From assembly GCF_011516835.1 (NCBI RefSeq), contig NZ_WOTB01000009.1:1-64000 (forward strand): a stretch of DNA of 64,000 bases. Reading direction: 5' to 3'. The notes under the pieces were generated by a model, which was not told the DNA's origin, made no database searches, and saw nothing but the letters and a program-made list of their open reading frames with translations. Shown piece after piece: positions 25,965 to 34,499 of this stretch. Origin of the DNA: Acetobacter musti (GTDB lineage Bacteria; Pseudomonadota; Alphaproteobacteria; Acetobacterales; Acetobacteraceae). Position 1 is the first letter of the stretch. Each line of letters opens with the position of its first letter. The translations under genes were made by a program, and so were the position numbers.

Positions 25965-27566
25965 ATGGCAGAGGCTTCTCAGCGAATGGCGCCCACACGC
26001 CGCCAGCTGCTGACCCGGATTGGTCTTCTCGCAGGCAGTGCGGGGCTTTATCAGGCGATGACGAGCCTGGGGCATGCGATGGGGACGGACTTTAAAGGTC
26101 CGCCGGATCTGTCGGGGGCGCGTCACGGAACGCGGGTTGTGGTGCTGGGCAGCGGTCTGGCGGGAATGCTGGCCGCGTATGAGCTGCGCAGGGCGGGCTA
26201 TGCCGTTCAGGTTCTTGAATACCAGAACCGGGCCGGTGGCCGGAACATGACGCTTCGCGGTGGCGACACGGTGATGGAGCTTGGCGGGCACACGCAGAAG
26301 GTCGGGTTTGCGCCGGGGAATTACATCAATCCGGGGCCGTGGCGGATTCCGTATCATCACCAGGGGCTGCTGCATTACTGCAACGCTTTCGGTGTGGCGC
26401 TGGAGCCGTTTATCGAGCTGAATCACAATTCGTTCCTGCATTCGACGGAAGCTTTCGGTGGCAAACCGGTGCGGTACCGCGATTTTGCGGGTGATTTCTT
26501 CGGCTATACCGGCGAGCTGATTTCCAAGGCGGTGGACCAGCACAAGCTTGACGACGTGATGTCGGCGGATGAGCGGGCGCATGTGAAAGCGGCGATGCGG
26601 ACCTGGGCCGGTCTCGGTGATGACGGCACATGGACGAAGGGGACCCGGAGTTCCCTGCGGCGCGGATTCGACAAGCCGCAGGGTGGTGGTGTGGACGGGG
26701 CGCCGGTTCCGTCCGATCTGTTGCCGCGCGACGAGGTGATGAAGTCGGGGCTCTGGCAGTTTATCGCCTTTCATGAGCGGCTGGACATGCAGACGACGAT
26801 GTTCCAGCCAGTGGGCGGCATGGACAATATCGGCAAGGGGTTTGCCCGGCAGATCCAGGATCTGATTACGCTGAACTGCAAGGTCACGGCGATTCATCAG
26901 GACGATCATGGCGTGACGGTGACGTATGACGACATGGCCGGTGGCGGCGCGGCGAAGACGGTTCAGGCCGATTACTGTGTCTGCACGATCCCCCTGCCCG
27001 TTCTCTCGCAGCTCGATGTTCAGGTCGGCGCGCCGCTGAAAGCCGCGATCGCGGCGGTTCCGTATGGTTCTTCGGTGAAGCTCGGACTGGAGTTCAGACG
27101 GCGGTTCTGGGAGCAGGACGATCAGATCTATGGCGGCATCAGCTTCACCAGCCAGCCGATCAGTCAGATCTCCTATCCGAGCTCCGGGATTTTCACGAAG
27201 GGTCCGGGGGTTCTGCTGGGCGGTTATATGTTCGGGCCGGCGGCTTACGATTTCGCCGGGATGACGCCGCAGCAGCGGGTTGAGGAAGCTCTGAAGCAGG
27301 GCAGCAAAATCCATCCGCAGTACCGGAAGGAGTTCTCCAACGGGGTCGGCTTTGCGTGGAGCCGGGTGCCGTGGACGCTGGGCTGCTGCAGCATGTGGTC
27401 CGAGCAGGCGCGAAAAGAGCATTACAAGGCTCTGACGACCATGGACAACCGGATCGTGCTGGCGGGTGAGCACGCTTCTTATGTCGGCTGCTGGCAGGAG
27501 GGCGCCATTCTGTCGTCTCTGGCGGCCATTACGACGCTGCATAAGCGCGCTGTGGGAGGTGCGTGA
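25965..27566 (+). CDS. Tat-exported flavin amine oxidase family protein
   Basis: The 533-residue protein starts with a twin-arginine signal (TRRQLLTRIGLLAGSAG, Arg12-Arg13), so it should be exported already folded with its FAD. The Rossmann motif VVVLGSGLAGMLAAYELRRAG lies at about 58-78 (Gly62, Gly64, Gly67; quoted here only in part: VLGSGLAGMLA). It is followed by the amine-oxidase style GGRNMTLRGG and, near the C terminus, IVLAGEHASYVGCWQEGAI. The family oxidises primary or secondary amines or amino acids to imines. The stop overlaps the start of a c-type cytochrome gene and an exported RidA gene follows, so the electron acceptor is probably that cytochrome rather than oxygen. The substrate is unknown. 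Confidence 0.88.
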   Translation: MAEASQRMAPTRRQLLTRIGLLAGSAGLYQAMTSLGHAMGTDFKGPPDLSGARHGTRVVVLGSGLAGMLAAYELRRAGYAVQVLEYQNRAGGRNMTLRGGDTVMELGGHTQKVGFAPGNYINPGPWRIPYHHQGLLHYCNAFGVALEPFIELNHNSFLHSTEAFGGKPVRYRDFAGDFFGYTGELISKAVDQHKLDDVMSADERAHVKAAMRTWAGLGDDGTWTKGTRSSLRRGFDKPQGGGVDGAPVPSDLLPRDEVMKSGLWQFIAFHERLDMQTTMFQPVGGMDNIGKGFARQIQDLITLNCKVTAIHQDDHGVTVTYDDMAGGGAAKTVQADYCVCTIPLPVLSQLDVQVGAPLKAAIAAVPYGSSVKLGLEFRRRFWEQDDQIYGGISFTSQPISQISYPSSGIFTKGPGVLLGGYMFGPAAYDFAGMTPQQRVEEALKQGSKIHPQYRKEFSNGVGFAWSRVPWTLGCCSMWSEQARKEHYKALTTMDNRIVLAGEHASYVGCWQEGAILSSLAAITTLHKRAVGGA

Positions 27567-28042
27567 TGCGCTTCGGGTCTCATTTTCTGACGGTTTTTCT
27601 GCCTGGAACTGTTCTGTCGAGGGTTGTTCTGTGCGGTGCGGCGCCGGTTCTGCTGGCGGCGTCCCTGCTGGCTCCGGGTGTGGCGCGGGCTGATTCGGCG
27701 ACTGCCGTCGCGGGGCCGCTGCAGCCACTGACGACGGGCGCGGCGGTTTATCAGCATGTCTGTCAGGGCTGTCATATGGCCGATGGCAAGGGCGCTTCCG
27801 GGGCGGGCGCGGGATTTCCCGCATTTGCCGGAAATACGAAATTGCAGACGGCGGATTACCCGGTTTATACGATTCTCAACGGACATGGCGGCATGCCGTC
27901 ATTTGCCGGATTACTGACCGACAAACAGGTTGCTGACGTGGTCAATTTCATCCGGACCCATTTTGGCAATCATTTTTCTGACCCGGTGACAGTGGGAGAC
28001 GTCTCGCCCATGCGTCCTGTCCTCACGAAAGAAGAAGAATAA
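27566..28042 (+). CDS. Exported class I cytochrome c
   Basis: The 158-residue protein has a signal peptide (hydrophobic VVLCGAAPVLLAASLLAPG, cleavage near VARA-DS). One haem c site, CQGCH (Cys66, Cys69, His70), is present, with Met110 in HGGMPSFAG as the likely sixth ligand. The C-terminal helix LTDKQVADVVNFIRTHF is typical of class I cytochromes. Its ATG overlaps the stop of the flavoprotein gene (GCGTGATG), so the two are coupled. By context it should accept electrons from the flavoprotein in the periplasm and pass them to the respiratory chain. Confidence 0.9.
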   Translation: MRFGSHFLTVFLPGTVLSRVVLCGAAPVLLAASLLAPGVARADSATAVAGPLQPLTTGAAVYQHVCQGCHMADGKGASGAGAGFPAFAGNTKLQTADYPVYTILNGHGGMPSFAGLLTDKQVADVVNFIRTHFGNHFSDPVTVGDVSPMRPVLTKEEE

Positions 28043-28045
28043 TCC

Positions 28046-28570
28046 ATGAGCTTTTCCGCACGTAATGCATTTTTCGCGCTTGCCTTCGCCGGAGCTGTCA
28101 GCGTTTCGGGCGCGGGCGGCGCGGCGGCGGCTGATGCTGTCCTGCGTCACGTTGATCCGGCGAGCCATTTCCCCATCGCGCAGGCGATCGAGGTTCCGCC
28201 GGGCGCGACCACCGTGTATCTGAGCGGCATGGGGTCGGCGCCGGTCGACAAATCGGCCGACCCGCATTCGCTGGCGGCGTATGGCGATACGGAGACTCAG
28301 ACACGGGGCGCGCTTGAGAAGATTCAGGAGCAGCTTTCGAAGCTCAGTCTGACCATGGGAAGCATTGTGCAGATGCACATGTACATGGCTGCCGATCCAA
28401 AACTGGGAAAAATCGACTTCGCCGGCATGATGAAAGCCTACTCGCAATTCTTTGGAACAAAAGCGCAGCCGAATCTGCCTGTCCGCTCGGCGTTTGAAGT
28501 GGCACATCTGGCTAATCCCGGGTGGCTGATCGAGATCGAGGTCACGGCCGTACGGACCACGCATCCCTGA
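28046..28570 (+). CDS. Exported RidA family imine deaminase
   Basis: RidA proteins hydrolyse reactive enamines/imines to ketones and ammonia. This 174-residue member keeps the family Arg (Arg147 in LPVRSAFEVA) and the Glu-rich strand (IEIEVTAV) at the end. Unlike most RidA proteins it has an N-terminal signal peptide (NAFFALAFAGAVSVSGAG, cleavage near AAAA-DA). It starts three bases after the cytochrome stop, making a tight three-gene operon with the amine oxidase. The natural reading is that it clears the imine formed outside the cytoplasm. Export is inferred from sequence only. Confidence 0.85.
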   Translation: MSFSARNAFFALAFAGAVSVSGAGGAAAADAVLRHVDPASHFPIAQAIEVPPGATTVYLSGMGSAPVDKSADPHSLAAYGDTETQTRGALEKIQEQLSKLSLTMGSIVQMHMYMAADPKLGKIDFAGMMKAYSQFFGTKAQPNLPVRSAFEVAHLANPGWLIEIEVTAVRTTHP

Positions 28571-28707
28571 GACAAAAACAGGCTGCGCGGAGCGTGCAGG
28601 TGTTTGATCTGGCTCACTTCGACATGCCGGAACGGATGGTATAGACGCTATGCGTCCGTGTTCTCGCCGCCCTGCGGAATCAGGGAGTGGGGACGCCTGG
28701 AGGAAGC

Positions 28708-30096
28708 ATGAGCAGGGACACGATGGACCAGTCACTTCAAAGCGAACTGTCGGCACAGCCGGCCGGTATGTCACATGAGACGGTGGCCGGCCCGTCAGCA
28801 TCGGATGCCGGGATGGCCGCGATGAAGCCGGGTGTGGATCTGCGGCGTGTCCATTGTGATCCGGATTTCTGGTATCCGGTTGCCTGGTCACGCGAGCTTA
28901 AAAAAGGCAAAACGATCGGCGTACGCTACGCGGAGCATCCTGTTGCTCTGGTGCGTCCGGAAGACGGACCGGTTTTTGCGCTGGAGGACCGCTGCGCCCA
29001 TCGTCAGGTGCCGCTGAGCAAGGGGCGTGTGTGCGGGCAGTCCGTTCAGTGCTGCTATCATGGCTGGGCTTACGGGCGTTCGGGCCGCTGCATTGATGTT
29101 CCGTATCTGGGCAAGGGGAAGCTGCCGAATGGTGTGCGGACCTATCCGGTTCTGGAGCAGGACGGGCTGATTTTCATCTTTCCGGGCGATCCGGAAAAGG
29201 CGGCCACGACCCATCTGCCGGCGGTTCTCGCGCGGGTGGACGATCCGGGTTACAAGACCCGCTGTTTCGGCAAGGTTGTCGGGTGCCACTATAGTTTTAT
29301 GCATGAGAACCTGATGGATATGAACCATCAGTTTATGCATATGAAGCAGATGGGGCAGATGCGGCCGCGCTTTCTCGGGCAGAGACGTGAGCCGGGGCTG
29401 GTTGAGGCGCGGTATTCCTTCGCGCGGACGGGTGGCAAGCAGCCGCTTGGCGAGGCGCTGATTTTCGGTGAGCGGCGGGACGCATCGGCGAAGTTCGCTG
29501 ACCGCGATGTCATGACGATCCGGACGGTCTATCCTTATCAGACGCTGCATATTCAGACGGGCGATGCCGATCCGGTGATGGATCTGTGGATTGCCTATAC
29601 GCCGCAGGACAAGGAGCAGCTGACCAACCGGACATTTGGTCTGCTCTCGGTGAAGCGTCCGGGGATTCCGGGTCTGCTCGATCTGGCCTGGCCGTTTCTC
29701 GTCGCGTTCACCGAGCGGATTTTCGCCGAGGACCGGGAGATCGTCGAACTGGAGCAGCAGGCGTGGCGGGATCTTGGCGGCGACCATAATCTTGAGGTGT
29801 TTCCGGTTATCAACGCGCTACGCAGTCTGCTGGCGGAATGCGGCGTGTCGCCGGAAAAGCCGGCTGAACCGGACACTGCCGGGACACGGGGTGCGGATGA
29901 CGGTGTGTCGGCATCTGGCGCCGGGGCTGTTTCCGCTGCCGGTCCTGCCTGCGGTTCTGCTGCCGATGCGATTGCCGGCGCAGTTGCCGGTGCAGTTGCC
30001 GGTGCGGCGGCGCCGGCTGGTGACACTCCGTCGCGGTCGGTCCGGACGGGTCGCAGAAAGCGGAAGACGCCTGTGAAATCCGAACAGAAAGTCTGA
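28708..30096 (+). CDS. Rieske non-haem iron oxygenase
   Basis: The 462-residue protein has a Rieske [2Fe-2S] site (Cys96/His98 in DRCAHRQVPLSKG, Cys115/His118 in QCCYHGWAYG). It also has a mononuclear iron site (His207 and His211 in MDMNHQFMHMKQ). This is the layout of the oxygenase component of ring-hydroxylating or O/N-demethylating systems. No reductase is adjacent. The substrate is unknown; its closeness to the amine operon (137 bp, same strand) may be chance. Residues ~395-462 are an Ala/Gly/Pro-rich tail with 12-bp DNA repeats at 29974-30009, ending in TGRRKRKTPVKSEQKV. The ATG at 28708 follows GGAGG. Confidence 0.85.
   Translation: MSRDTMDQSLQSELSAQPAGMSHETVAGPSASDAGMAAMKPGVDLRRVHCDPDFWYPVAWSRELKKGKTIGVRYAEHPVALVRPEDGPVFALEDRCAHRQVPLSKGRVCGQSVQCCYHGWAYGRSGRCIDVPYLGKGKLPNGVRTYPVLEQDGLIFIFPGDPEKAATTHLPAVLARVDDPGYKTRCFGKVVGCHYSFMHENLMDMNHQFMHMKQMGQMRPRFLGQRREPGLVEARYSFARTGGKQPLGEALIFGERRDASAKFADRDVMTIRTVYPYQTLHIQTGDADPVMDLWIAYTPQDKEQLTNRTFGLLSVKRPGIPGLLDLAWPFLVAFTERIFAEDREIVELEQQAWRDLGGDHNLEVFPVINALRSLLAECGVSPEKPAEPDTAGTRGADDGVSASGAGAVSAAGPACGSAADAIAGAVAGAVAGAAAPAGDTPSRSVRTGRRKRKTPVKSEQKV
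29974..30009 (+). repeat. 12-bp tandem repeat in the Rieske gene tail
   Basis: GCCGGCGCAGTT, GCCGGTGCAGTT and GCCGGTGCGGCG follow head to tail and encode AGAV-type units in the C-terminal tail of the Rieske protein. Confidence 0.85.
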
Positions 30097-30133
30097 TTAC
30101 GTCTTGGCCGGTGATGATCCTGACAGCGTCCCG

Positions 30134-31156
30134 ATGCCGGTTCTGAAGGCCGGGGCCTGGACTCTGCGTGGACTGTTACCGGAAGATGCGAATGCAATTC
30201 ATCGGCAGGTGAATGACTGGAACGTCATCAGGATGCTGAGTCGCCTGCCTTTCCCCTATCCGCATGAACTGGCGGAGGAGTGGATTGCAAGCACGGTAAA
30301 GCAGGCTGAAGACGGTTCGGGCTACCATTTTGCGATTACGGATCAGGATGGCGCCCTTGCCGGCTGTGTCGGGCTGACTCTTGTGCCCGGAACCAGACGG
30401 GCCTCGCTGGGATACTGGCTCGGGCGGCGGCACTGGGGACGTGGGATTGCGTCTCTTGCTGCTGACCGGATCTGCCGGTGGGCGCTTGCCAATCTGCCTC
30501 TCGACGCGCTGGAGGCAAAGGCGGCGCAGGATAATGCCGCGTCCTGCGCTGTGCTGCGCCGGGTCGGATTTCGGCAGACCGGCACGGGCACCCTGCCCTT
30601 CATGGCGCGGGGCGGCGAGATTCCGGTTTTTACGTTCGAGGCGGGTCGCGCCGATTTTGATTCGGTCCGCGAGGCCGCGGAGCAGGGTGGGTCCGATGCC
30701 GGGGCGGCTGGGGTGATGCAGCCTGTCCCGCAGCCGGCTTCCGCTGCTGTGTCCGGGCGTCGGCTGATGCTGGTTGTTGCGGCGGCGCTGATCGATTCCG
30801 ATGGGCGGATTCTCCTTGCGCGCCGGCCGGAGGGGAAATCGCTTGCCGGGTTATGGGAGTTTCCGGGCGGGAAAATCGAGCCGGGCGAATCGCCTGAGGC
30901 GGCGCTCATCCGGGAACTTCACGAGGAGCTGGGCATTGACGTGACCAGGGCCTGTCTCGCGCCGTTCACCTTCGTCTCGCATGCTTATGAGAAATCCGAT
31001 CTTCTCATGCCGTTATATCTCTGCCGGCGCTGGCATGGCACGCCGGAGGGGCGTGAGGGGCAGGCTCTGGCGTGGGTCGCGGCGGGTGATCTGGAACGCT
31101 ATCCGATGCCCCCGGCCGATCTGCCGCTGATCCCGTTTCTGCGCGATCTGCTGTAA
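30134..31156 (+). CDS. GNAT acetyltransferase fused to MutT-type Nudix hydrolase
   Basis: Residues 1-170 are a RimJ/RimL-like GNAT domain (WTLRGLLPEDANAI, GYWLGRRHWGRGIAS, NAASCAVLRRVGFRQTGTG). Residues ~210-340 are a MutT domain with a complete Nudix box at about 245-267 (GKIEPGE, then RELHEELGI) and the MutT-like start LMLVVAAALIDSDGRILLARR. MutT removes oxidised dGTP from the nucleotide pool. The GNAT substrate is unknown. A flexible Ala/Gly/Pro linker joins them. The ATG at 30134 fits the GNAT start; a TTG at 30104 would add ten residues. A CinA-like gene follows 42 bp later. Confidence 0.9.
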   Translation: MPVLKAGAWTLRGLLPEDANAIHRQVNDWNVIRMLSRLPFPYPHELAEEWIASTVKQAEDGSGYHFAITDQDGALAGCVGLTLVPGTRRASLGYWLGRRHWGRGIASLAADRICRWALANLPLDALEAKAAQDNAASCAVLRRVGFRQTGTGTLPFMARGGEIPVFTFEAGRADFDSVREAAEQGGSDAGAAGVMQPVPQPASAAVSGRRLMLVVAAALIDSDGRILLARRPEGKSLAGLWEFPGGKIEPGESPEAALIRELHEELGIDVTRACLAPFTFVSHAYEKSDLLMPLYLCRRWHGTPEGREGQALAWVAAGDLERYPMPPADLPLIPFLRDLL

Positions 31157-31198
31157 TCCGGGTCCGGGGTCCGGACCTGACTGACTGGAGCGACTGAC

Positions 31199-31954
31199 AT
31201 GAATCCGACTTCCGCCCTTGTGGTGATTGGCAATGAAATCCTCTCGGGCCGGACGCAGGACGCCAATATCCGGTATCTTGCCGTTCATCTGGGCGAGATC
31301 GGGGCGCCGTTGAAGGAAGTGCGGATCATTCCCGATATTGTCGAAACGATCATCGCGACGGTCACGGAGATGAAGGCCCGGTACGATCAGGTCTTCACAA
31401 CGGGCGGGATCGGGCCGACGCATGATGACATCACCAGCGCCTGTGTCGCCGAGGCGTTCGGGGTTCCGCTGGAGCTGCACGAGGAAACGGCGGCTCTGAT
31501 GGAAAAGCATTATGGCACGGATCAGTTCAGCGCGGCGCGGCGGCGGATGGCCATGTTGCCGCGTGGCGCCACGCCGATCACGAACTCGAAGTCTGTGGCG
31601 CCGGGATTCACGATCGGCAATGTGCATGTGATGGCGGGGGTTCCGTCGATCATGCAGGCGATGTTCGAGTCCGTGGCGCCTCTGCTGAAGCACGGGGCGA
31701 AAGTGGAGTCGCGGACATGGTATGCGCTTTCGCTTTATGAAAGCATGATCGCGGCGCCGCTGGAGGCTGTGCAGAAGCGCTGGCCGGCTCTCGATGTCGG
31801 GTCTTATCCGTTTCATCGCGATGACGGGCGACGAGGTCTTGCGCTCGTTGTGAAGGGGACGGATCTGAAAGATCTAGAGGCGGCGGCGGCGGCGGTGCGC
31901 GATCTGATCGCGGCGGCGGGCGCTGTGCCTGTCGAGGGCGAGCCGCCGCTCTGA
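31199..31954 (+). CDS. CinA N-terminal/MoaB-like (COG1058) protein
   Basis: The 251-residue protein is a molybdopterin-binding-fold domain of the competence/damage-inducible CinA family. It shows ALVVIGNEILSGRTQDANI, VFTTGGIGPTHDDITSACVA and VMAGVPSIMQAMF. It lacks the C-terminal PncC-type amidase domain of full CinA. In alphaproteobacteria such stand-alone proteins are usually annotated as pyrophosphatase-like (ADP-ribose or FAD); I cannot decide the substrate here. It follows the GNAT-MutT gene on the same strand, so a shared nucleotide-housekeeping role is possible. Confidence 0.88.
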   Translation: MNPTSALVVIGNEILSGRTQDANIRYLAVHLGEIGAPLKEVRIIPDIVETIIATVTEMKARYDQVFTTGGIGPTHDDITSACVAEAFGVPLELHEETAALMEKHYGTDQFSAARRRMAMLPRGATPITNSKSVAPGFTIGNVHVMAGVPSIMQAMFESVAPLLKHGAKVESRTWYALSLYESMIAAPLEAVQKRWPALDVGSYPFHRDDGRRGLALVVKGTDLKDLEAAAAAVRDLIAAAGAVPVEGEPPL

Positions 31955-32048
31955 CGCGCGGGTAGCGAGGTTACGCGGAGCGGTTTTCTGAGGTTCCGGA
32001 CAGTTTTCTGTCCGGCGGGACGCTGTGTGGCGCCCGCCGGAGCCGGGA

Positions 32049-33020
32049 TCAGGAGAGTGCGCTGCGACCCATGGCGAGGAATTTCTCACGGCGCTGGGCG
32101 ACGAGTGAGGTTGCGCCGACGGACAGCAGCGGCATGAGTTCCTCGGCGATGGCCTGGCCGAGCAGTTCGATCATGGTTTTCGGATCGCGCTGCGCGCCGC
32201 CGACGGGTTCGTTGACGATACGGTCGATCAGGCCGAATTTCTTCAGGTCCTGAGCGGTGAGACGCAGGGCATCGGCGGCGGTGGAGGCCTGTTTCGGATC
32301 GCGCCAGAGGATGGAGGCGCAGGCTTCCGGCGAGATCACCGAGTAGATGGCGTTCTCGAGCATCAGGACACGGTCAGCGGAAGCCAGGGCCACGGCCCCG
32401 CCGGAGCCGCCCTCTCCGATCACGGTCGCGATGAGCGGCACTGGCACGGACAGGCAGGTTTCGATGGAGCGGGCGATGGCTTCAGCCTGACCGCGGGCCT
32501 CGGCGTCGATTCCCGGCCAGGCGCCGGAGGTGTCGACGAAGGTGAGGATCGGCAGGCGGAACCGGCCGGCCATTTTCATCAGGCGAATGGCTTTGCGGTA
32601 GCCTTCCGGGCGGGCCATGCCGAAATTATGGGCGAGCCGTGTTTCGAGATCCGAGCCGCGCTCCGTGCCGATCACCATCACGGCCTGACCGTTAAAGCGG
32701 CCGACTCCGCCGATGATGGCTTTGTCGTCGCTGAACTGGCGGTCACCGGCCAGGGGGGTGAATTCGGTGATCAGGGCATTGATGTAATCGAGGGCGTGCG
32801 GGCGCTGGGCGTGGCGGGCGACCTGCACTTTCTGCCATGGGGTGAGTTTGGCGTAGAGCGCGCGAAGCTGCTTCTCCACCTTGTCCGACAGCTTTCCGAT
32901 TTCATCGGAGATGCTGACCTCACCGGCCTGCCCGTCCTGGGAGGCCGCTGTATTCCGCAGATCGTCGATCCTGGTCTCAAGTTCGGCGACCGGCTTTTCG
33001 AAATCAAGAAACTGGCGCAT
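32049..33020 (-). CDS. accA: Acetyl-CoA carboxylase carboxyltransferase subunit alpha
   Basis: AccA with AccD transfers the carboxyl group from biotin to acetyl-CoA, the first step of fatty acid synthesis. The 323-residue protein begins MRQFLDFEKPVAELETRI, the family N terminus, so this start is preferred to an ATG 12 codons upstream. Core motifs are VMVIGTERGSD, FVDTSGAWPGIDAEARGQAE and VIGEGGSGGAVALASADRV. It lies 54 bp downstream of xerD on the same strand and probably shares its transcript. Confidence 0.96.
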   Translation of the reverse strand: MRQFLDFEKPVAELETRIDDLRNTAASQDGQAGEVSISDEIGKLSDKVEKQLRALYAKLTPWQKVQVARHAQRPHALDYINALITEFTPLAGDRQFSDDKAIIGGVGRFNGQAVMVIGTERGSDLETRLAHNFGMARPEGYRKAIRLMKMAGRFRLPILTFVDTSGAWPGIDAEARGQAEAIARSIETCLSVPVPLIATVIGEGGSGGAVALASADRVLMLENAIYSVISPEACASILWRDPKQASTAADALRLTAQDLKKFGLIDRIVNEPVGGAQRDPKTMIELLGQAIAEELMPLLSVGATSLVAQRREKFLAMGRSALS

Positions 33021-33074
33021 GGGCGATGCCGATAGCACAGTCATGGCCAAATCCAAGCACTGCCGGGCGTCAGG

Positions 33075-34013
33075 TTACAGATTCTTTTCATCCGAGGCGG
33101 CTGACGGCTCCGGACCGGCGGTGTCCGCAGGCTGCCCGGAGGGAGACTGCCCGAGGGGATGATGGGCCTGCACGATCTCTCTGAGCCGGTCGGCCTGGAC
33201 ATGGGTGTAGATCTGGGTGGTCGAGATATCGGCGTGGCCAAGCAGGATCTGCAGGGTGCGCAGATCGGCGCCGTGGGCGAGCATATGAGTGGCGAAGGAA
33301 TGGCGCAGGACATGGGGGGACAGGCGGTCGGGCGGTATCCCTGCCCTGCCCCCGAGTTCGGCGAGAATTTTGTCGAAGCCCTGGCGGGTCAGCGGTTTTG
33401 CGGGCGCGCGGCCTGAGAAGAGCCAGGGGCTGGCGCGGGCTTTGTCCTCGAGCAGCAGAGCCTGGACGGCGTCACGGGCGGGGTCGGAGAGCGGCACGAG
33501 GCGCTCGCGGCCGCCTTTGCCGCGAATCAGCAGCATGCGGGTGTTTTCCCGGAAGGAGTCGCGGCGCAGGGCAAGCATTTCGGAGATGCGGAGGCCGGTG
33601 GCGTAGAGCAGTTCGAGGGCGGCGCGGCCGAGGATCAGGCGGCGGCGTTCTGCCGGCGTTGCGCCGGCGGGCGGGGTGCCGGCTTCAATGAGGGCGACGA
33701 CTTCGGATTCGGTGAGGAATTTCGGCAGGGCGCGCTGTGGTGGGGGCGCGTCGAGCTGCGCGGCGGGGTTGTCGGTGCGGCGGTCGTCGCGGAGGAGAAA
33801 GAGATAATACTGCCGGATGCAGGAGATGCGGCGGGCGATGGTGCGGCGGGCGGCGCCGGACGTACTCATCTCGCTGACCCAGGCTCGGAGGCCGTCCGCG
33901 CTGGCGGTGTCGAGGGATTCGCCCTGACGGAGCAGGCTCGCTTCGCAGTCGGCGAGGTCTGCTGTGTAGGCCGCCAGGGTGGCCGGGGCGGCGGCGCGTT
34001 CGGCCGCCAGCAT
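33075..34013 (-). CDS. xerD: Tyrosine recombinase XerD
   Basis: XerD with XerC resolves chromosome dimers at dif. The protein has the SAM-like N-terminal domain ([18 protein letters not shown]) and the catalytic residues Arg ([11 protein letters not shown]), His-x-x-Arg ([14 protein letters not shown]), His (LGHADIS) and Tyr (TTQIYTHVQ). The 312-residue form from ATG 34013 is probably short. The frame upstream reads TEPFLEM directly before it, matching the usual FLEMLAAER start of alphaproteobacterial XerD, but has no ATG, GTG or TTG. A CTG at 34103-34101 overlaps the stop of the preceding gene as CTGA and would give 342 residues. The context (accA, aroKB) is chromosomal, so it is not a mobile-element integrase. 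Confidence 0.93.
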   Translation of the reverse strand: MLAAERAAAPATLAAYTADLADCEASLLRQGESLDTASADGLRAWVSEMSTSGAARRTIARRISCIRQYYLFLLRDDRRTDNPAAQLDAPPPQRALPKFLTESEVVALIEAGTPPAGATPAERRRLILGRAALELLYATGLRISEMLALRRDSFRENTRMLLIRGKGGRERLVPLSDPARDAVQALLLEDKARASPWLFSGRAPAKPLTRQGFDKILAELGGRAGIPPDRLSPHVLRHSFATHMLAHGADLRTLQILLGHADISTTQIYTHVQADRLREIVQAHHPLGQSPSGQPADTAGPEPSAASDEKNL

Positions 34014-34099
34014 TTCGAGAAAGGGTTCTGTGCCGGACTGGTGCAGGAATCCGTCTCCTCGCTGGATCTGGCGGTCGGGACCGGCGCCCGGGGCCGGCT

Positions 34100-34405
34100 T
34101 CAGTGTGCCGGGGTGGCGGGAGCCGGAGCGGATTGCGCGGATGGCGGAGCTGCCGGGGGTGTGATTGCAGGCGCTGTGGAGGCTGGTGTTGCGGGGGCCG
34201 GAGCGGTTACGGAGGCCGGACCGGCGGGCAGTGGCGGCATGGTCGGGAGGGACGGGGCCGGAGCGGCGGCGGCGAACACGCTCTGCGGCAGATCCCTGTG
34301 CACCATCTGCTGTGCCGGCGGGGCCGACCCGGCGCCGAGCATGGCGATTCCTCCCAGAAGAACGACGGCAGCGACCGCTGCAACGATGATGACGATTCGG
34401 CGCAT
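34100..34405 (-). CDS. Membrane-anchored Pro/Ala-rich protein, unknown
   Basis: The 101-residue protein has a short basic start and one hydrophobic helix (RRIVIIVAAVAAVVLLGGIA), then a Pro/Ala-rich, probably disordered tail (TAPAPATPASTAPAITPPAA). It looks like an inner-membrane-anchored periplasmic stalk. The ATG at 34405 follows GAGG; two upstream ATGs are possible. I do not recognise a family. Its stop overlaps the possible CTG start of xerD. It diverges from aroKB across about 95 bp. Confidence 0.55.
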   Translation of the reverse strand: MRRIVIIVAAVAAVVLLGGIAMLGAGSAPPAQQMVHRDLPQSVFAAAAPAPSLPTMPPLPAGPASVTAPAPATPASTAPAITPPAAPPSAQSAPAPATPAH

Positions 34406-34499
34406 TACAGCCTCGATTCTCATTGAGCCGGGGTACATACTGGAGTCCCGCGGCCTCGCCCTGACGTGTGTTCGCTCGCTCTATGTTACGATGTGATCC

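Noticed and set aside
33075..34013. Tyrosine recombinase as sign of an integrated element
   Set aside because: Neighbours accA and aroKB and the XerD-type sequence show the housekeeping recombinase; no att sites or cargo are present.
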